From: Argentina anserina
Lineage: Eukaryota; Streptophyta; Magnoliopsida; Rosales; Rosaceae
Length of the DNA: 64,000 nucleotides
Assembly: GCF_933775445.1 (NCBI RefSeq)
Contig: NW_026089428.1
Location: 558,001 to 622,000, forward strand
Direction: 5' to 3'
A program made the translations under genes and the position numbers. A model generated the notes under the pieces. That model saw nothing but the letters and a program-made list of their open reading frames with translations, searched no databases and was not told the DNA's origin. Below, in pieces: positions 34,901 through 47,801 of the stretch (within the stretch, counting starts at the first letter, position 1; each line of letters opens with the position of its first letter).

Positions 34901-37191
34901 CTGTAAGGCTTCTGATGCGAGTTTCTATTGTATTTGAGAGTTTTGCAATCGTTTCCGTATCTTTACTATTCCAATTGTATATCTTTACATCGTTTGCGTA
35001 TCTTTACTATTCCAATTGTGTATCTTTTCATTTCTCGTTTGAGTATCTTTCTGTAAGGCTTCTGATGCGAGTTTCTATTGTATTTGAGAGTTTTGCAATC
35101 GTTTGCGTATCTTTACTATTCCAATTGTATATCTTTACATCGTTTGCGTATCTTTACTATTCCAATTGTGTATCTTTTCATTTCTCGTTTGACTATCTTT
35201 CTGTAAGGCTTCTGATGCGAGTTTCTATTGTATTTGAGAGTTTTCCAAGTGTGGGAGTGTGTTTCTTTCAAACTGAGTATCTTTACATCGTTTGCGTATC
35301 TTTACTATTCCAATTGGGTATCTTTACATGGTTTGCGTATCTTTACTATTCCAATTGTGTATATTTTCATTTCTCGTTTGAGTATCTTTCTGTAAGGCTT
35401 CTGATGCGAGTTTCTATTGAATTTGAGAGTTTTGCAAGTGTGGGAGTGTGTTTCTTTCAAACTGAGTATCTTTACATCGTTTGCGTATCTTTACTATTCC
35501 AATTGTGTATCTTTACATCGTTTGCGTATCTTTACTATTCCAATTGTGTATCTTTTCATTTCTCGTTTGAGTATCTTTCTGTAAGGCTTCTGATGCGAGT
35601 TTCTATTGTATTTGAGAGTTTTCCAAGTGTGGGAGTGTATTTCTTTCAAACTGAGTATCTTTACATCGTTTGCGTATCTTTACTATTCCAATTGTGTATC
35701 TTTACATCGTTTGCGTATCTTTACTATTCCAATTGTGTATCTTTTCATTTCTCGTTTGAGTATCTTTCTGTAAGGCTTCTGATGCGAGTTTCTATTGTAT
35801 TTGAGAGTTTTCCAAGTGTGGGAGTGTGTTTCTTTCAAACTGAGTATCTTTACATCGTTTGCGTATCTTTACTATTCCAATTGTGTATCTTTACATCGTT
35901 TGCGTATCTTTACTATTCCAATTGTGTATCTTTTCATTTCTCGTTTGAGTATCTTTCTGTAAGGCTTCTGATGCGAGTTTCTATTGAATTTGAGAGTTTT
36001 GCAAGTGTGGGAGTGTGTTTCTTTCAAACTGAGTATCTTTACATCGTTTGCGTATCTTTACTATTCCAATTGTGTATCTTTACATTTCTCGTTTGAGTAT
36101 CTTTCAGTAAGGCTTCTGATGCGAGTTTCTATTGAATTTGAGAGTTTTGCAAGTGTGGGAGTGTGTTTCATTCAAACTGAGTATCTTTACATCGTTTGCG
36201 TATCTTTACTATTCCTATTGTGTATCTTTACATCGTTTGCGTATCTTTACTATTCCAATTGTGTATCTTTTCATTTCTCGTTTGAGTATCTTTCTGTAAG
36301 GCTTCTGATGCGAGTTTCTATTGTATTTGATAGTTTTCCAAGTGTGGGAGTGTGTTTCTTTCAAACTGAGTATCTTTACATCGTTTGCGTATCTTTACTA
36401 TTCCAATTGTGTATCTTTACATCGTTTGCGTATCTTTACTATTCCAATTGTGTATCTTTTCATTTCTCGTTTGAGTATCTTTCTGTAAGGCTTCTGATGC
36501 GAGTTTCTATTGAATTTGAAAGTTTTGCAAGTGTGGGAGTGTGTTTCATTCAAACTGAGTATCTTTACATCGTTTGCGTATCTTTACTATTCCTATTGTG
36601 TATCTTTACATCGTTTGCGTCTCTTTACTATTCCAATTGTGTATCTTTTCATTTCTCGTTTGAGTATCTTTCTGTAAGGCTTCTGATGCGAGTTTCTATT
36701 GTATTTGATAGTTTTCCAAGTGTGGGAGTGTGTTTCTTTCAAACTGAGTATCTTTTCATCGTTTGCGTATCTTTACTATTCCAATTGTGTATCTTTACAT
36801 CGTTTGCGTATCTTTACTATTCCAATTGTGTATCTTTTCATTTCTCGTTTAAGTATCTTTCTGTAAGGCTTCTGATGCGAGTTTCTATTGTATTTGAGAG
36901 TTTTCCAAGTGTGGGAGTGTGTTTCTTTCAAACTGAGTATCTTTACATCGTTTGGGTATCTTTACTATTCCAATTGTGTATCTTTACATCGTTTGCATAT
37001 CTTTACTATTCCAATTGTGTATCTTTTCATTTCTCGTTTGAGTATCTTTCTGTAAGGCTTCTGATGCTAGTTTCTATTGTATTTGAGAGTTTTGCAATCG
37101 TTTGCGTATCTTTACTATTCTAATTGTGTATCTTTACATCGTTTGCGTATCTTTACTATTCCAATTGTGTATCTTTTCATTTCTCGTTTGA
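31931..37191 (+). repeat. Block between 5.19-kb copies, with roughly 1-kb sub-repeats
   Basis: About 30 units. The ATTTTAGAG 148-bp unit followed by the 190-bp insertion unit occurs at 32459, 33434 and 34555, giving sub-periods of 975 and 1,121 bp. The second part (34555-37191, 2,637 bp) occurs twice more in the window with the same length, at 48601-51237 and 60070-62706. Diagnostic changes include GTTTCCGTATC near 34954, GACTATCTTT near 35191, CCAATTGGGTATC near 35314, GTGTATTTC near 35636 and TTTGGGTATC near 36951. Confidence 0.82.
34341..34554 (+). repeat. 214-bp unit with 16-bp internal loss
   Basis: A three-pair unit in which the end of D and the head of A are fused (GTGTGTTTCTTTACATCG near 34407), removing 16 bp. 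The corresponding units at 46367 and 48371 are full 230-bp units carrying CTGAGTTTCTTTAC, so the loss is private to the first 12-kb copy. It explains most of the 14-bp net length difference between the copies. TTTCTTT at both edges of the lost segment would support slippage. Confidence 0.86.
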
Positions 37192-38764
37192 GTATCTTTC
37201 TGTAAGGCTTCTGATGCGAGTTTCTATTGTATTTGAGAGTTTTCCAAGTGTGGGAGTGTGTTTCTTTCAAACTGAGTATCTTTACATCGTTTGCGTATCT
37301 TTACTATTCCAATTGTGTATCTTTACATGGTCTGCGTATCTTTACTATTCCAATTGTGTATATTTTCATTTCTCGTTTGAGTATCTTTCTGTAAGGCTTC
37401 TGATGCGAGTTTCTATTGTATTTGAGAGTTTTGCAATCGTTTGCGTATCTTTACTATTCCAATTGTGTATCTTTACATCGTTTGCGTATCTTTACTATTC
37501 CAATTGTGTATGTTTTCATTTCTCGTTTGAGTATCTTTCTGTAAGTCTTCTGATGCGAGTTTCTATTGAATTTGAGAGTTTTGCAAGTGTGGGAGTGTGT
37601 TTCTTTCAAACTGAGTATCTTTACATCGTTTGCGTATCTTTACTATTCCAATTGTGTATCTTTTCATTTCTCGTTTGAGTATCTTTCTGTAAGGCTTTCT
37701 GATGCGAGTTTTTATTGAATTTGAGAGTTTTGCAAGTGTGGGAGTGTGTTTCTTTCAAACTGAGTATCTTTACATCGTTTGCGTATCTTTACTATTCCAA
37801 TTGTGTATCTTTACATCGTTTGCGTATCTTTACTATTCCAATTGTGTATCTTTTCATTTCTCGTTTGAGTATCTTTCTGTAAGACTTCTGATGCGAGTTT
37901 CTATTGTATTTGAGAGTTTTGCAATCGTTTGCGTATCTTTACTATTCCAATTGTATATCTTTACATCGTTTGCGTATCTTTACTATTCCAATTGTGTATC
38001 TTTTCATTTCTCGTTTGAGTATCTTTCTGTAAGGCTTCTGATGCGAGTTTCTATTGTATTTGAGAGTTTTGCAATCGTTTGCGTATCTTTACTATTCCAA
38101 TTGTGTATCTTTACATCGTTTGCGTATCTTTACTATTCCAATTGTGTATCTTTTCATTTCTCGTTTGAGTATCTTTCTGTAAGACTTCTGATGCGAGTTT
38201 CTATTGAATTTGAGAGTTTTGCAAGTGTGGGAGTGTGTTTCTTTCAAACTGAGTATATTTACATCGTTTGCGTATCTTTACTATTCCAATTGTGTATCTT
38301 TTCATTTCTCGTTTGAGTATCTTTCTGTAAGGCTTCTGATGCGAGTTTCTATTGTATTTGAGAGTTTTCCAAGTGTGGGAGTGTGTTTCTTTCAAACTGA
38401 GTATCTTTACATCGTTTGCGTATCTTTACTATTCCAATTGTGTATCTTTACATGGTTTGCGTATCTTTACTATTCCAATTGTGTATATTTTCATTTCTCG
38501 TTTGAGTATCTTTCTGTAAGGCTTCTGATGCGAGTTTCTATTGTATTTGAGAGTTTTGCAATCGTTTGCGTATCTTTACTATTCCAATTGTGTATCTTTT
38601 CATTTCTCGTTTGAGTATCTTTCTGTAAGGCTTCTGATGCGAGTTTCTATTGTATTTGAGAGTTTTGCAATCGTTTGCGTATCTTTACTATTCCAATTGT
38701 ATATCTTTACATCGTTTGCGTATCTTTACTATTCCAATTGTGTATCTTTTCATTTCTCGTTTGA

Positions 38765-41700
38765 GTATCTTTCTGTAAGGCTTCTGATGCGAGTTTCTAT
38801 TGAATTTGAGAGTTTTGCAAGTGTGGGAGTGTGTTTCTTTCAAACTGAGTATCTTTACATCGTTTGCGTATCTTTACTATTCCAATTGTGTATCTTTACA
38901 TTTCTCGTTTGAGTATCTTTCAGTAAGGCTTCTGATGCGAGTTTCTATTGAATTTGAGAGTTTTGCAAGTGTGGGAGTGTGTTTCATTCAAACTGAGTAT
39001 CTTTACATCGTTTGCGTATCTTTACTATTCCTATTGTGTATCTTTACATCGTTTGCGTATCTTTACTATTCCAATTGTGTATGTTTTCATTTCTCGTTTG
39101 AGTATCTTTCTGTAAGACTTCTGATGCGAGTTTCTATTGAATTTGAGAGTTTTGCAAGTGTGGGAGTGTGTTTCTTTCAAACTGAGTATCTTTACATCGT
39201 TTGCGTATCTTTACTATTCCAATTGTGTATCTTTACATCGTTTGCGTATCTTTACTATTCCAATTGTGTATCTTTTTATTTCTCGTTTGAGTATCTTTCT
39301 GTAAGGCTTCTGATGCGAGTTTCTATTGTATTTGAGAGTTTTCCAAGTGTGGGAGTGTGTTTCTTTCAAACTGAGTATCTTTACATCGTTTGCGTATCTT
39401 TACTATTCCAATTGTGTATCTTTACATCGTTTGCGTATCTTTACTATTCCAATTGTGTATCTTTTCATTTCTCGTTTGAGTATCTTTCTGTAAGGCTTCT
39501 GATGCGAGTTTCTATTGTATTTGAGAGTTTTCCAAGTGTGGTAGTGTGTTTCTTTCAAACTGAGTATCTTTACATCGTTTGCGTATCTTTACTATTCCAA
39601 TTGTGTATCTTTACATCGTTTGCGTATCTTTACTATTCCAATTGTATATCTTTTCATTTCTCGTTTGAGTATCTTTCTGTAAGGCTTCTGATGCGAGTTT
39701 TTATTGTATTTGAGAGTTTTGCAATCGTTTGCGTATCTTTACTATTCCAATTGTGTATCTTTACATCGTTTGCGTATCTTTACTATTCCAATTGTGTATC
39801 TTTTCATTTCTCGTTTGAGTATCTTTCTGTAAGGCTTCTGATGCGAGTTTCTATTGAATTTGAGAGTTTTGCAAGTGTGGGAGTGTGTTTCTTTCAAACT
39901 GAGTATCTTTACATCGTTTGCGTATCTTTACTATTCCAATTGTGTATCTTTACATTTCTCGTTTGAGTATCTTTATGTAAGGCTTCTGATGCGAGTTTCT
40001 ATTGAATTTGAGAGTTTTGCAAGTGTGGGAGTGTGTTTCATTCAAACTGAGTATCTTTACATCGTTTGCGTATCTTTACTATTCCTATTGTGTATCTTTA
40101 CATCGTTTGCGTATCTTTACTATTCCAATTGTGTATCTTTTCATTTCTCGTTTGAGTATCTTTCTGTAAGACTTCTGATGCGAGTTTCTATTGAATTTGA
40201 GAGTTTTGCAAGTGTGGGAGTGTGTTTCTTTCAAACTGAGTATCTTTACATCGTTTGCGTATCTTTACTATTCCAATTGTGTATCTTTACATCGTTTGCG
40301 TATCTTTACTATTCCAATTGTGTATCTTTACATCGTTTGCGTATCTTTACTATTCCAATTGTGTATCTTTTCATTTCTCGTTTGAGTATCTTTCTGTAAG
40401 GCTTCTGATGCTAGTTTCTATTGTATTTGAGAGTTTTCCAAGTGTGGGAGTGTGTTTCTTTCAAACTGAGTATCTTTACATCGTTTGCGTATCTTTACTA
40501 TTCCAATTGTGTATCTTTACATCGTTTGCGTATCTTTACTATTCCAATTGTGTATCTTTTCATTTCTCGTTTGAGTATCTTTCTGTAAGGCTTCTGATGC
40601 GAGTTTCTATTGTATTTGAGAGTTTTCCAAGTGTGGGAGTGTGTTTCTTTCAAACTGAGTATCTTTACATCGTTTGCGTATCTTTACTATTCCAATTGTG
40701 TATCTTTACATCGTTTGCGTATCTTTACTATTCCAATTGTGTATCTTTTCATTTCTCGTTTGAGTATCTTTCCGTAAGGCTTCTGATGCGAGTTTCTATT
40801 GTATTTGAGAGTTTTGCAATCGTTTGCGTATCTTTACTATTCCAATTGTGTATCTTTACATCGTTTGCGTATCTTTACTATTCCAATTGTGTATCTTTTC
40901 ATTTCTCGTTTGAGTATCTTTCTGTAAGGCTTCTGATGCGAGTTTCTATTGAATTTGAGAGTTTTGCAAGTGTGGGAGTGTGTTTCTTTCAAACTGAGTA
41001 TCTTTACATCGTTTGCGTATCTTTACTATTCCAATTGTGTATCTTTACATTTCTCGTTTGAGTATCTTTCTGTAAGGCTTCTGATGCGAGTTTCTATTGA
41101 ATTTGAGAGTTTTGCAAGTGTGGGAGTGTGTTTCATTCAAACTGAGTATCTTTACATCGTTTGCGTATCTTTACTATTCCTATTGTGTATCTTTACATCG
41201 TTTGCGTATCTTTACTATTCCAATTGTGTATCTTTTCATTTCTCGTTTGAGTATCTTTCTGTAAGGCTTCTGATGCGAGTTTCTATTGTATTTGATAGTT
41301 TTCCAAGTGTGGGAGTGTGTTTCTTTCAAACTGAGTATCTTTACATCGTTTGCGTATCTTTACTATTCCAATTGTGTATCTTTACATCGTTTGCGTATCT
41401 TTACTATTCCAATTGTGTATCTTTTCATTTCTCGTTTGAGTATCTTTCTGTAAGGCTTCTGATGCGAGTTTCTATTGTATTTGAGAGTTTTCCAAGTGTG
41501 GGAGTGTGTTTCTTTCAAACTGAGTATCTTTACATCGTTTGCGTATCTTTACTATTCCAATTGTGTATCTTTACATCGTTTGCATATCTTTACTATTCCA
41601 ATTGTGTATCTTTTCATTTCTCGTTTGAGTATCTTTCTGTAAGGCTTCTGATGCTAGTTTCTATTATATTTGAGAGTTTTGCAATCGTTTGCGTATCTTT

Positions 41701-43956
41701 ACTATTCCAATTGTGTATCTTTACATCGTTTGCGTATCTTTACTATTCCAATTGTGTATCTTTTCATTTCTCGTTTGAGTATCTTTCTGTAAGACTTCTG
41801 ATGCGAGTTTCTATTGAATTTGAGAGTTTTGCAAGTGTGGGAGTGTGTTTCTTTCAAACTGAGTATCTTTACATCGTTTGCGTATCTTTACTATTCCAAT
41901 TGTGTATCTTTACATCGTTTGCGTATCTTTACTATTCCAATTGTGTATCTTTACATCGTTTGCGTATCTTTACTATTCCAATTTTGTATCTTTTCATTTC
42001 TCGTTTGAGTATCTTTCTGTAAGGCTTCTGATGCGAGTTTCTATTGTATTTGAGAGTTTTCCAAGTGTGGGAGTGTGTTTCTTTCAAACTGAGTATCTTT
42101 ACATGGTTTGCGTATCTTTACTATTCCAATTGTGTATCTTTACATGGTTTGCGTATCTTTACTATTCCAATTGTGTATATTTTAATTTCTCGTTTGAGTA
42201 TCTTTCTGTAAGGCTTCTGATGCGAGTTTCTATTAAATTTGAGAGTTTTGCAAGTGTGGGAGTGTGTTTCTTTCAAACTGAGTATCTTTACATCGTTTGC
42301 GTATCTTTACTATTCCAATTGTGTATCTTTACATCGTTTGCGTATCTTTACTATTCCAATTGTGTATATTTTCATTTCTCGTTTGAGTATCTTTCTGTAA
42401 GGCTTCTGATGCGAGTTTCTATTGTATTTGAGAGTTTTCCAAGTGTGGGAGTGTGTTTCTTTCAAACTGAGTATCTTTACATCGTTTGCGTATCTTTACT
42501 ATTCCAATTGTGTATCTTTACATGGTTTGCGTATCTTTACTATTCCAATTGTGTATATTTTCATTTCTCTGAGTATCTTTCTGTAAGGCTTCTGATGCGA
42601 GTTTCTATTGTATTTGAGAGTTTTGCAATCGTTTGCGTATCTTTACTATTCCAATTGTGTATCTTTACATCGTTTGCGTATCTTTACTATTCCAATTGTG
42701 TATGTTTTCATTTCTCGTTTGAGTATCTTTCTGTAAGTCTTCTGATGCGAGTTTCTATTGAATTTGAGAGTTTTGCAAGTGTGGGAGTGTGTTTCTTTCA
42801 AACTGAGTATCTTTACATCGTTTGCGTATCTTTACTATTCCAATTGTGTATCTTTTCATTTCTCGTTTGAGTATCTTTCTGTAAGGCTTTCTGATGCGAG
42901 TTTTTATTGAATTTGAGAGTTTTGCAAGTGTGGGAGTGTGTTTCTTTCAAACTGAGTATCTTTACATCGTTTGCGTATCTTTACTATTCCAATTGTGTAT
43001 CTTTACATCGTTTGCGTATCTTTACTATTCCAATTGTGTATCTTTTCATTTCTCATTTGAGTATCTTTCTGTAAGGCTTCTGATGCGAGTTTCTATTGTA
43101 TTTGAGAGTTTTGCAATCGTTTGCGTATCTTTACTATTCCAATTGTATATCTTTACATCGTTTGCGTATCTTTACTATTCCAATTGTGTATCTTTTCATT
43201 TCTCGTTTGAGTATCTTTCTGTAAGGCTTCTGATGCGAGTTTCTATTGTATTTGAGAGTTTTGCAATCGTTTGCGTATCTTTACTATTCCAATTGTGTAT
43301 CTTTACATCGTTTGCGTATCTTTACTATTCCAATTGTGTATCTTTTCATTTCTCGTTTGAGTATCTTTCTGTAAGACTTCTGATGCGAGTTTCTATTGAA
43401 TTTGAGAGTTTTGCAAGTGTGGGAGTGTGTTTCTTTCAAACTGAGTATATTTACATCGTTTGCGTATCTTTACTATTCCAATTGTGTATCTTTTCATTTC
43501 TCGTTTGAGTATCTTTCTGTAAGGCTTCTGATGCGAGTTTCTATTGTATTTGAGAGTTTTCCAAGTGTGGGAGTGTGTTTCTTTCAAACTGAGTATCTTT
43601 ACATCGTTTGCGTATCTTTACTATTCCAATTGTGTATCTTTACATGGTTTGCGTATCTTTACTATTCCAATTGTGTATATTTTCATTTCTCGTTTGAGTA
43701 TCTTTCTGTAAGGCTTCTGATGCGAGTTTCTATTGTATTTGAGAGTTTTGCAATCGTTTGCGTATCTTTACTATTCCAATTGTGTATCTTTTCATTTCTC
43801 GTTTGAGTATCTTTCTGTAAGGCTTCTGATGCGAGTTTCTATTGTATTTGAGAGTTTTGCAATCGTTTGCGTATCTTTACTATTCCAATTGTATATCTTT
43901 ACATCGTTTGCGTATCTTTACTATTCCAATTGTGTATCTTTTCATTTCTCGTTTGA
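38765..43956 (+). repeat. 5.19-kb higher-order repeat, copy 3 (5,192 bp)
   Basis: Matches 26737-31930 at an offset of 12,028 to 12,026 bp and shares that copy's derived changes: GTTTTTATTG, GATGCTAG near 40410, and CATTTCTCTGAG in unit 42387-42572. It keeps the CTTTACATTTC form of C at 39953 as in copy 1, whereas copy 2 has CTTTTCATTTC near 27920, so that change is private to copy 2. Confidence 0.85.
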
Positions 43957-45797
43957 GTATCTTTCTGTAAGGCTTCTGATGCGAGTTTCTATTGTATTTG
44001 AGAGTTTTCCAAGTGTGGGAGTGTGTTTCTTTCAAACTGAGTATCTTTACATCGTTTGCGTATCTTTACTATTCCAATTGTGTATCTTTACATGGTTTGC
44101 GTATCTTTACTATTCCAATTGTGTATATTTTCATTTCTCGTTTGAGTATCTTTCTGTAAGGCTTCTGATGCGAGTTTCTATTGTATTTGAGAGTTTTGCA
44201 ATCGTTTGCATATCTTTACTATTCCAATTGTGTATCTTTTCATTTCTCGTTTGAGTATCTTTCTGTAAGGCTTCTGATGCGAGTTTCTATTGAATTTGAG
44301 AGTTTTGCAAGTGTGGGAGTGTGTTTCTTTCAAACTGAGTATCTTTACATCGTTTGCGTATCTTTACTATTCCAATTGTGTATCTTTACATCGTTTGCGT
44401 ATCTTTACTATTCCAATTGTGTATCTTTACATCGTTTGCGTATCTTTACTATTCCAATTGTGTGTCTTTTCATTTCTCGTTTGAGTATCTTTCTGTAAGG
44501 CTTCTGATGCGAGTTTCTATTGTATTTTAGAGTTTTGCAAGTGTGGGAGTGTGTTTCTTTCAAACTGAGTATCTTTACATCGTTTGCGTATCTTTACTAT
44601 TCCAATTGTGTATCTTTTCATTTCTCGTTTGAGTATCTTTCTGTAAGGCTTTCTGATGCGAGTTTTTATTGAATTTGAGAGTTTTGCAAGTGTGGGAGTG
44701 TGTTTCTTTCAAACTGAGTATCTTTACATCGTTTGCGTATCTTTACTATTCCAATTGTGTATCTTTACATCGTTTGCGTATCTTTACTATTCCAATTGTG
44801 TATCTTTTCATTTCTCGTTTGAGTATCTTTCTGTAAGGCTTCTGATGCGAGTTTCTATTGTATTTGAGAGTTTTGCAATCGTTTGCGTATCTTTACTATT
44901 CCAATTGTATATCTTTACATCGTTTGCGTATCTTTACTATTCCAATTGTGTATCTTTTCATTTCTCGTTTGAGTATCTTTCTGTAAGGCTTCTGATGCGA
45001 GTTTCTATTGTATTTGAGAGTTTTCCAAGTGTGGGAGTGTGTTTCTTTCAAACTGAGTATCTTTACATCGTTTGCGTATCTTTACTATTCCAATTGGGTA
45101 TCTTTACATGGTTTGCGTATCTTTACTATTCCAATTGTGTATATTTTCATTTCTCGTTTGAGTATCTTTCTGTAAGGCTTCTGATGCGAGTTTCTATTGT
45201 ATTTGAGAGTTTTGCAATCGTTTGCGTATCTTTACTATTCCAATTGTGTATCTTTTCATTTCTCGTTTGAGTATCTTTCTGTAAGACTTCTGATGCGAGT
45301 TTCTATTGAATTTGAGAGTTTTGCAAGTGTGGGAGTGTGTTTCTTTCAAACTGAGTATCTTTACATCGTTTGCGTATCTTTACTATTCCAATTGTGTATC
45401 TTTACATCGTTTGCGTATCTTTACTATTCCAATTGTGTATCTTTTCATTTCTCGTTTGAGTATCTTTCTGTAAGGCTTCTGATGCGAGTTTCTATTGTAT
45501 TTTAGAGTTTTGCAAGTGTGGGAGTGTGTTTCTTTCAAACTGAGTATCTTTACATCGTTTGCGTATCTTTACTATTCCAATTGTGTATCTTTTCATTTCT
45601 CGTTTGAGTATCTTTCTGTAAGGCTTTCTGATGCGAGTTTTTATTGAATTTGAGAGTTTTGCAAGTGTGGGAGTGTGTTTCTTTCAAACTGAGTATCTTT
45701 ACATCGTTTGCGTATCTTTACTATTCCAATTGTGTATCTTTACATCGTTTGCGTATCTTTACTATTCCAATTGTGTATCTTTTCATTTCTCGTTTGA

Positions 45798-47801
45798 GTA
45801 TCTTTCTGTAAGGCTTCTGATGCGAGTTTCTATTGTATTTGAGAGTTTTGCAATCGTTTGCGTATCTTTACTATTCCAATTGTATATCTTTACATCGTTT
45901 GCGTATCTTTACTATTCCAATTGTGTATCTTTTCATTTCTCGTTTGAGTATCTTTCTGTAAGGCTTCTGATGCGAGTTTCTATTGTATTTGAGAGTTTTC
46001 CAAGTGTGGGAGTGTGTTTCTTTCAAACTGAGTATCTTTACATCGTTTGCGTATCTTTACTATTCCAATTGTGTATCTTTACATGGTTTGCGTATCTTTA
46101 CTATTCCAATTGTGTATATTTTCATTTCTCGTTTGAGTATCTTTCTGTAAGACTTCTGATGCGAGTTTCTATTGAATTTGAGAGTTTTGCAAGTGTGGGA
46201 GTGTGTTTCTTTCAAACTGAGTTTCTTTACATCGTTTGCGTATCTTTACTATTCCAATTGTGTATCTTTACATCGTTTGCGTATCTTTACTATTCCAATT
46301 GTGTATCTTTACATCGTTTGCGTATCTTTACTATTCCAATTGTGTATCTTTTCATTTCTCGTTTGAGTATCTTTCTGTAAGACTTCTGATGCGAGTTTCT
46401 ATTGAATTTGAGAGTTTTGCAAGTGTGGGAGTGTGTTTCTTTCAAACTGAGTTTCTTTACATCGTTTGCGTATCTTTACTATTCCAATTGTGTATCTTTA
46501 CATCGTTTGCGTATCTTTACTATTCCAATTGTGTATCTTTACATCGTTTGCGTATCTTTACTATTCCAATTGTGTATCTTTTCATTTCTCGTTTGAGTAT
46601 CTTTCTGTAAGGCTTCTGATGCGAGTTTCTATTGTATTTTAGAGTTTTGCAAGTGTGGGAGTGTGTTTCTTTCAAACTGAGTATCTTTACATCGTTTGCG
46701 TATCTTTACTATTCCAATTGTGTATCTTTTCATTTCTCGTTTGAGTATCTTTCTGTAAGGCTTTCTGATGCGAGTTTTTATTGAATTTGAGAGTTTTGCA
46801 AGTGTGGGAGTGTGTTTCTTTCAAACTGAGTATCTTTACATCGTTTGCGTATCTTTACTATTCCAATTGTGTATCTTTACATCGTTTGCGTATCTTTACT
46901 ATTCCAATTGTGTATCTTTTCATTTCTCGTTTGAGTATCTTTCTGTAAGGCTTCTGATGCGAGTTTCTATTGTATTTGAGAGTTTTGCAATCGTTTCCGT
47001 ATCTTTACTATTCCAATTGTATATCTTTACATCGTTTGCGTATCTTTACTATTCCAATTGTGTATCTTTTCATTTCTCGTTTGAGTATCTTTCTGTAAGG
47101 CTTCTGATGCGAGTTTCTATTGTATTTGAGAGTTTTGCAATCGTTTGCGTATCTTTACTATTCCAATTGTATATCTTTACATCGTTTGCGTATCTTTACT
47201 ATTCCAATTGTGTATCTTTTCATTTCTCGTTTGACTATCTTTCTGTAAGGCTTCTGATGCGAGTTTCTATTGTATTTGAGAGTTTTCCAAGTGTGGGAGT
47301 GTGTTTCTTTCAAACTGAGTATCTTTACATCGTTTGCGTATCTTTACTATTCCAATTGGGTATCTTTACATGGTTTGCGTATCTTTACTATTCCAATTGT
47401 GTATATTTTCATTTCTCGTTTGAGTATCTTTCTGTAAGGCTTCTGATGCGAGTTTCTATTGAATTTGAGAGTTTTGCAAGTGTGGGAGTGTGTTTCTTTC
47501 AAACTGAGTATCTTTACATCGTTTGCGTATCTTTACTATTCCAATTGTGTATCTTTACATCGTTTGCGTATCTTTACTATTCCAATTGTGTATCTTTTCA
47601 TTTCTCGTTTGAGTATCTTTCTGTAAGGCTTCTGATGCGAGTTTCTATTGTATTTGAGAGTTTTCCAAGTGTGGGAGTGTATTTCTTTCAAACTGAGTAT
47701 CTTTACATCGTTTGCGTATCTTTACTATTCCAATTGTGTATCTTTACATCGTTTGCGTATCTTTACTATTCCAATTGTGTATCTTTTCATTTCTCGTTTG
47801 A
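45798..47801 (+). repeat. 2,004-bp tandem duplication, copy 1
   Basis: Eleven units: 150, 189, 230, 230, 148, 190, 150, 150, 189, 189, 189 bp. The next 2,004 bp repeat them in order. In the single-copy state at 33772-35759 the last unit is followed by a 189-bp CCAAG unit at 35760. Here it is followed by the 150-bp unit that begins the segment again, so the junction lies at 47801/47802. Confidence 0.88.

Larger units (their letters stand above)
25164..37191 (+). repeat. 12.03-kb tandem duplication, copy 1 (12,028 bp)
   Basis: Spans the end of 5.19-kb copy 1, all of copy 2 and the block 31931-37191. It starts with a unit carrying ACATGGTCTGC (near 25299) and ends with a GATGCTAG d-type unit. 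Copy 2 begins at once at 37192 with the same ACATGGTCTGC unit (near 37327). In the presumed ancestral order, seen at 24411-25163, the GATGCTAG unit is followed by a 230-bp unit, a doubly ACATGG unit and an ATTAAATTTG unit. Their absence at 37191/37192 marks the duplication junction. Confidence 0.85.
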
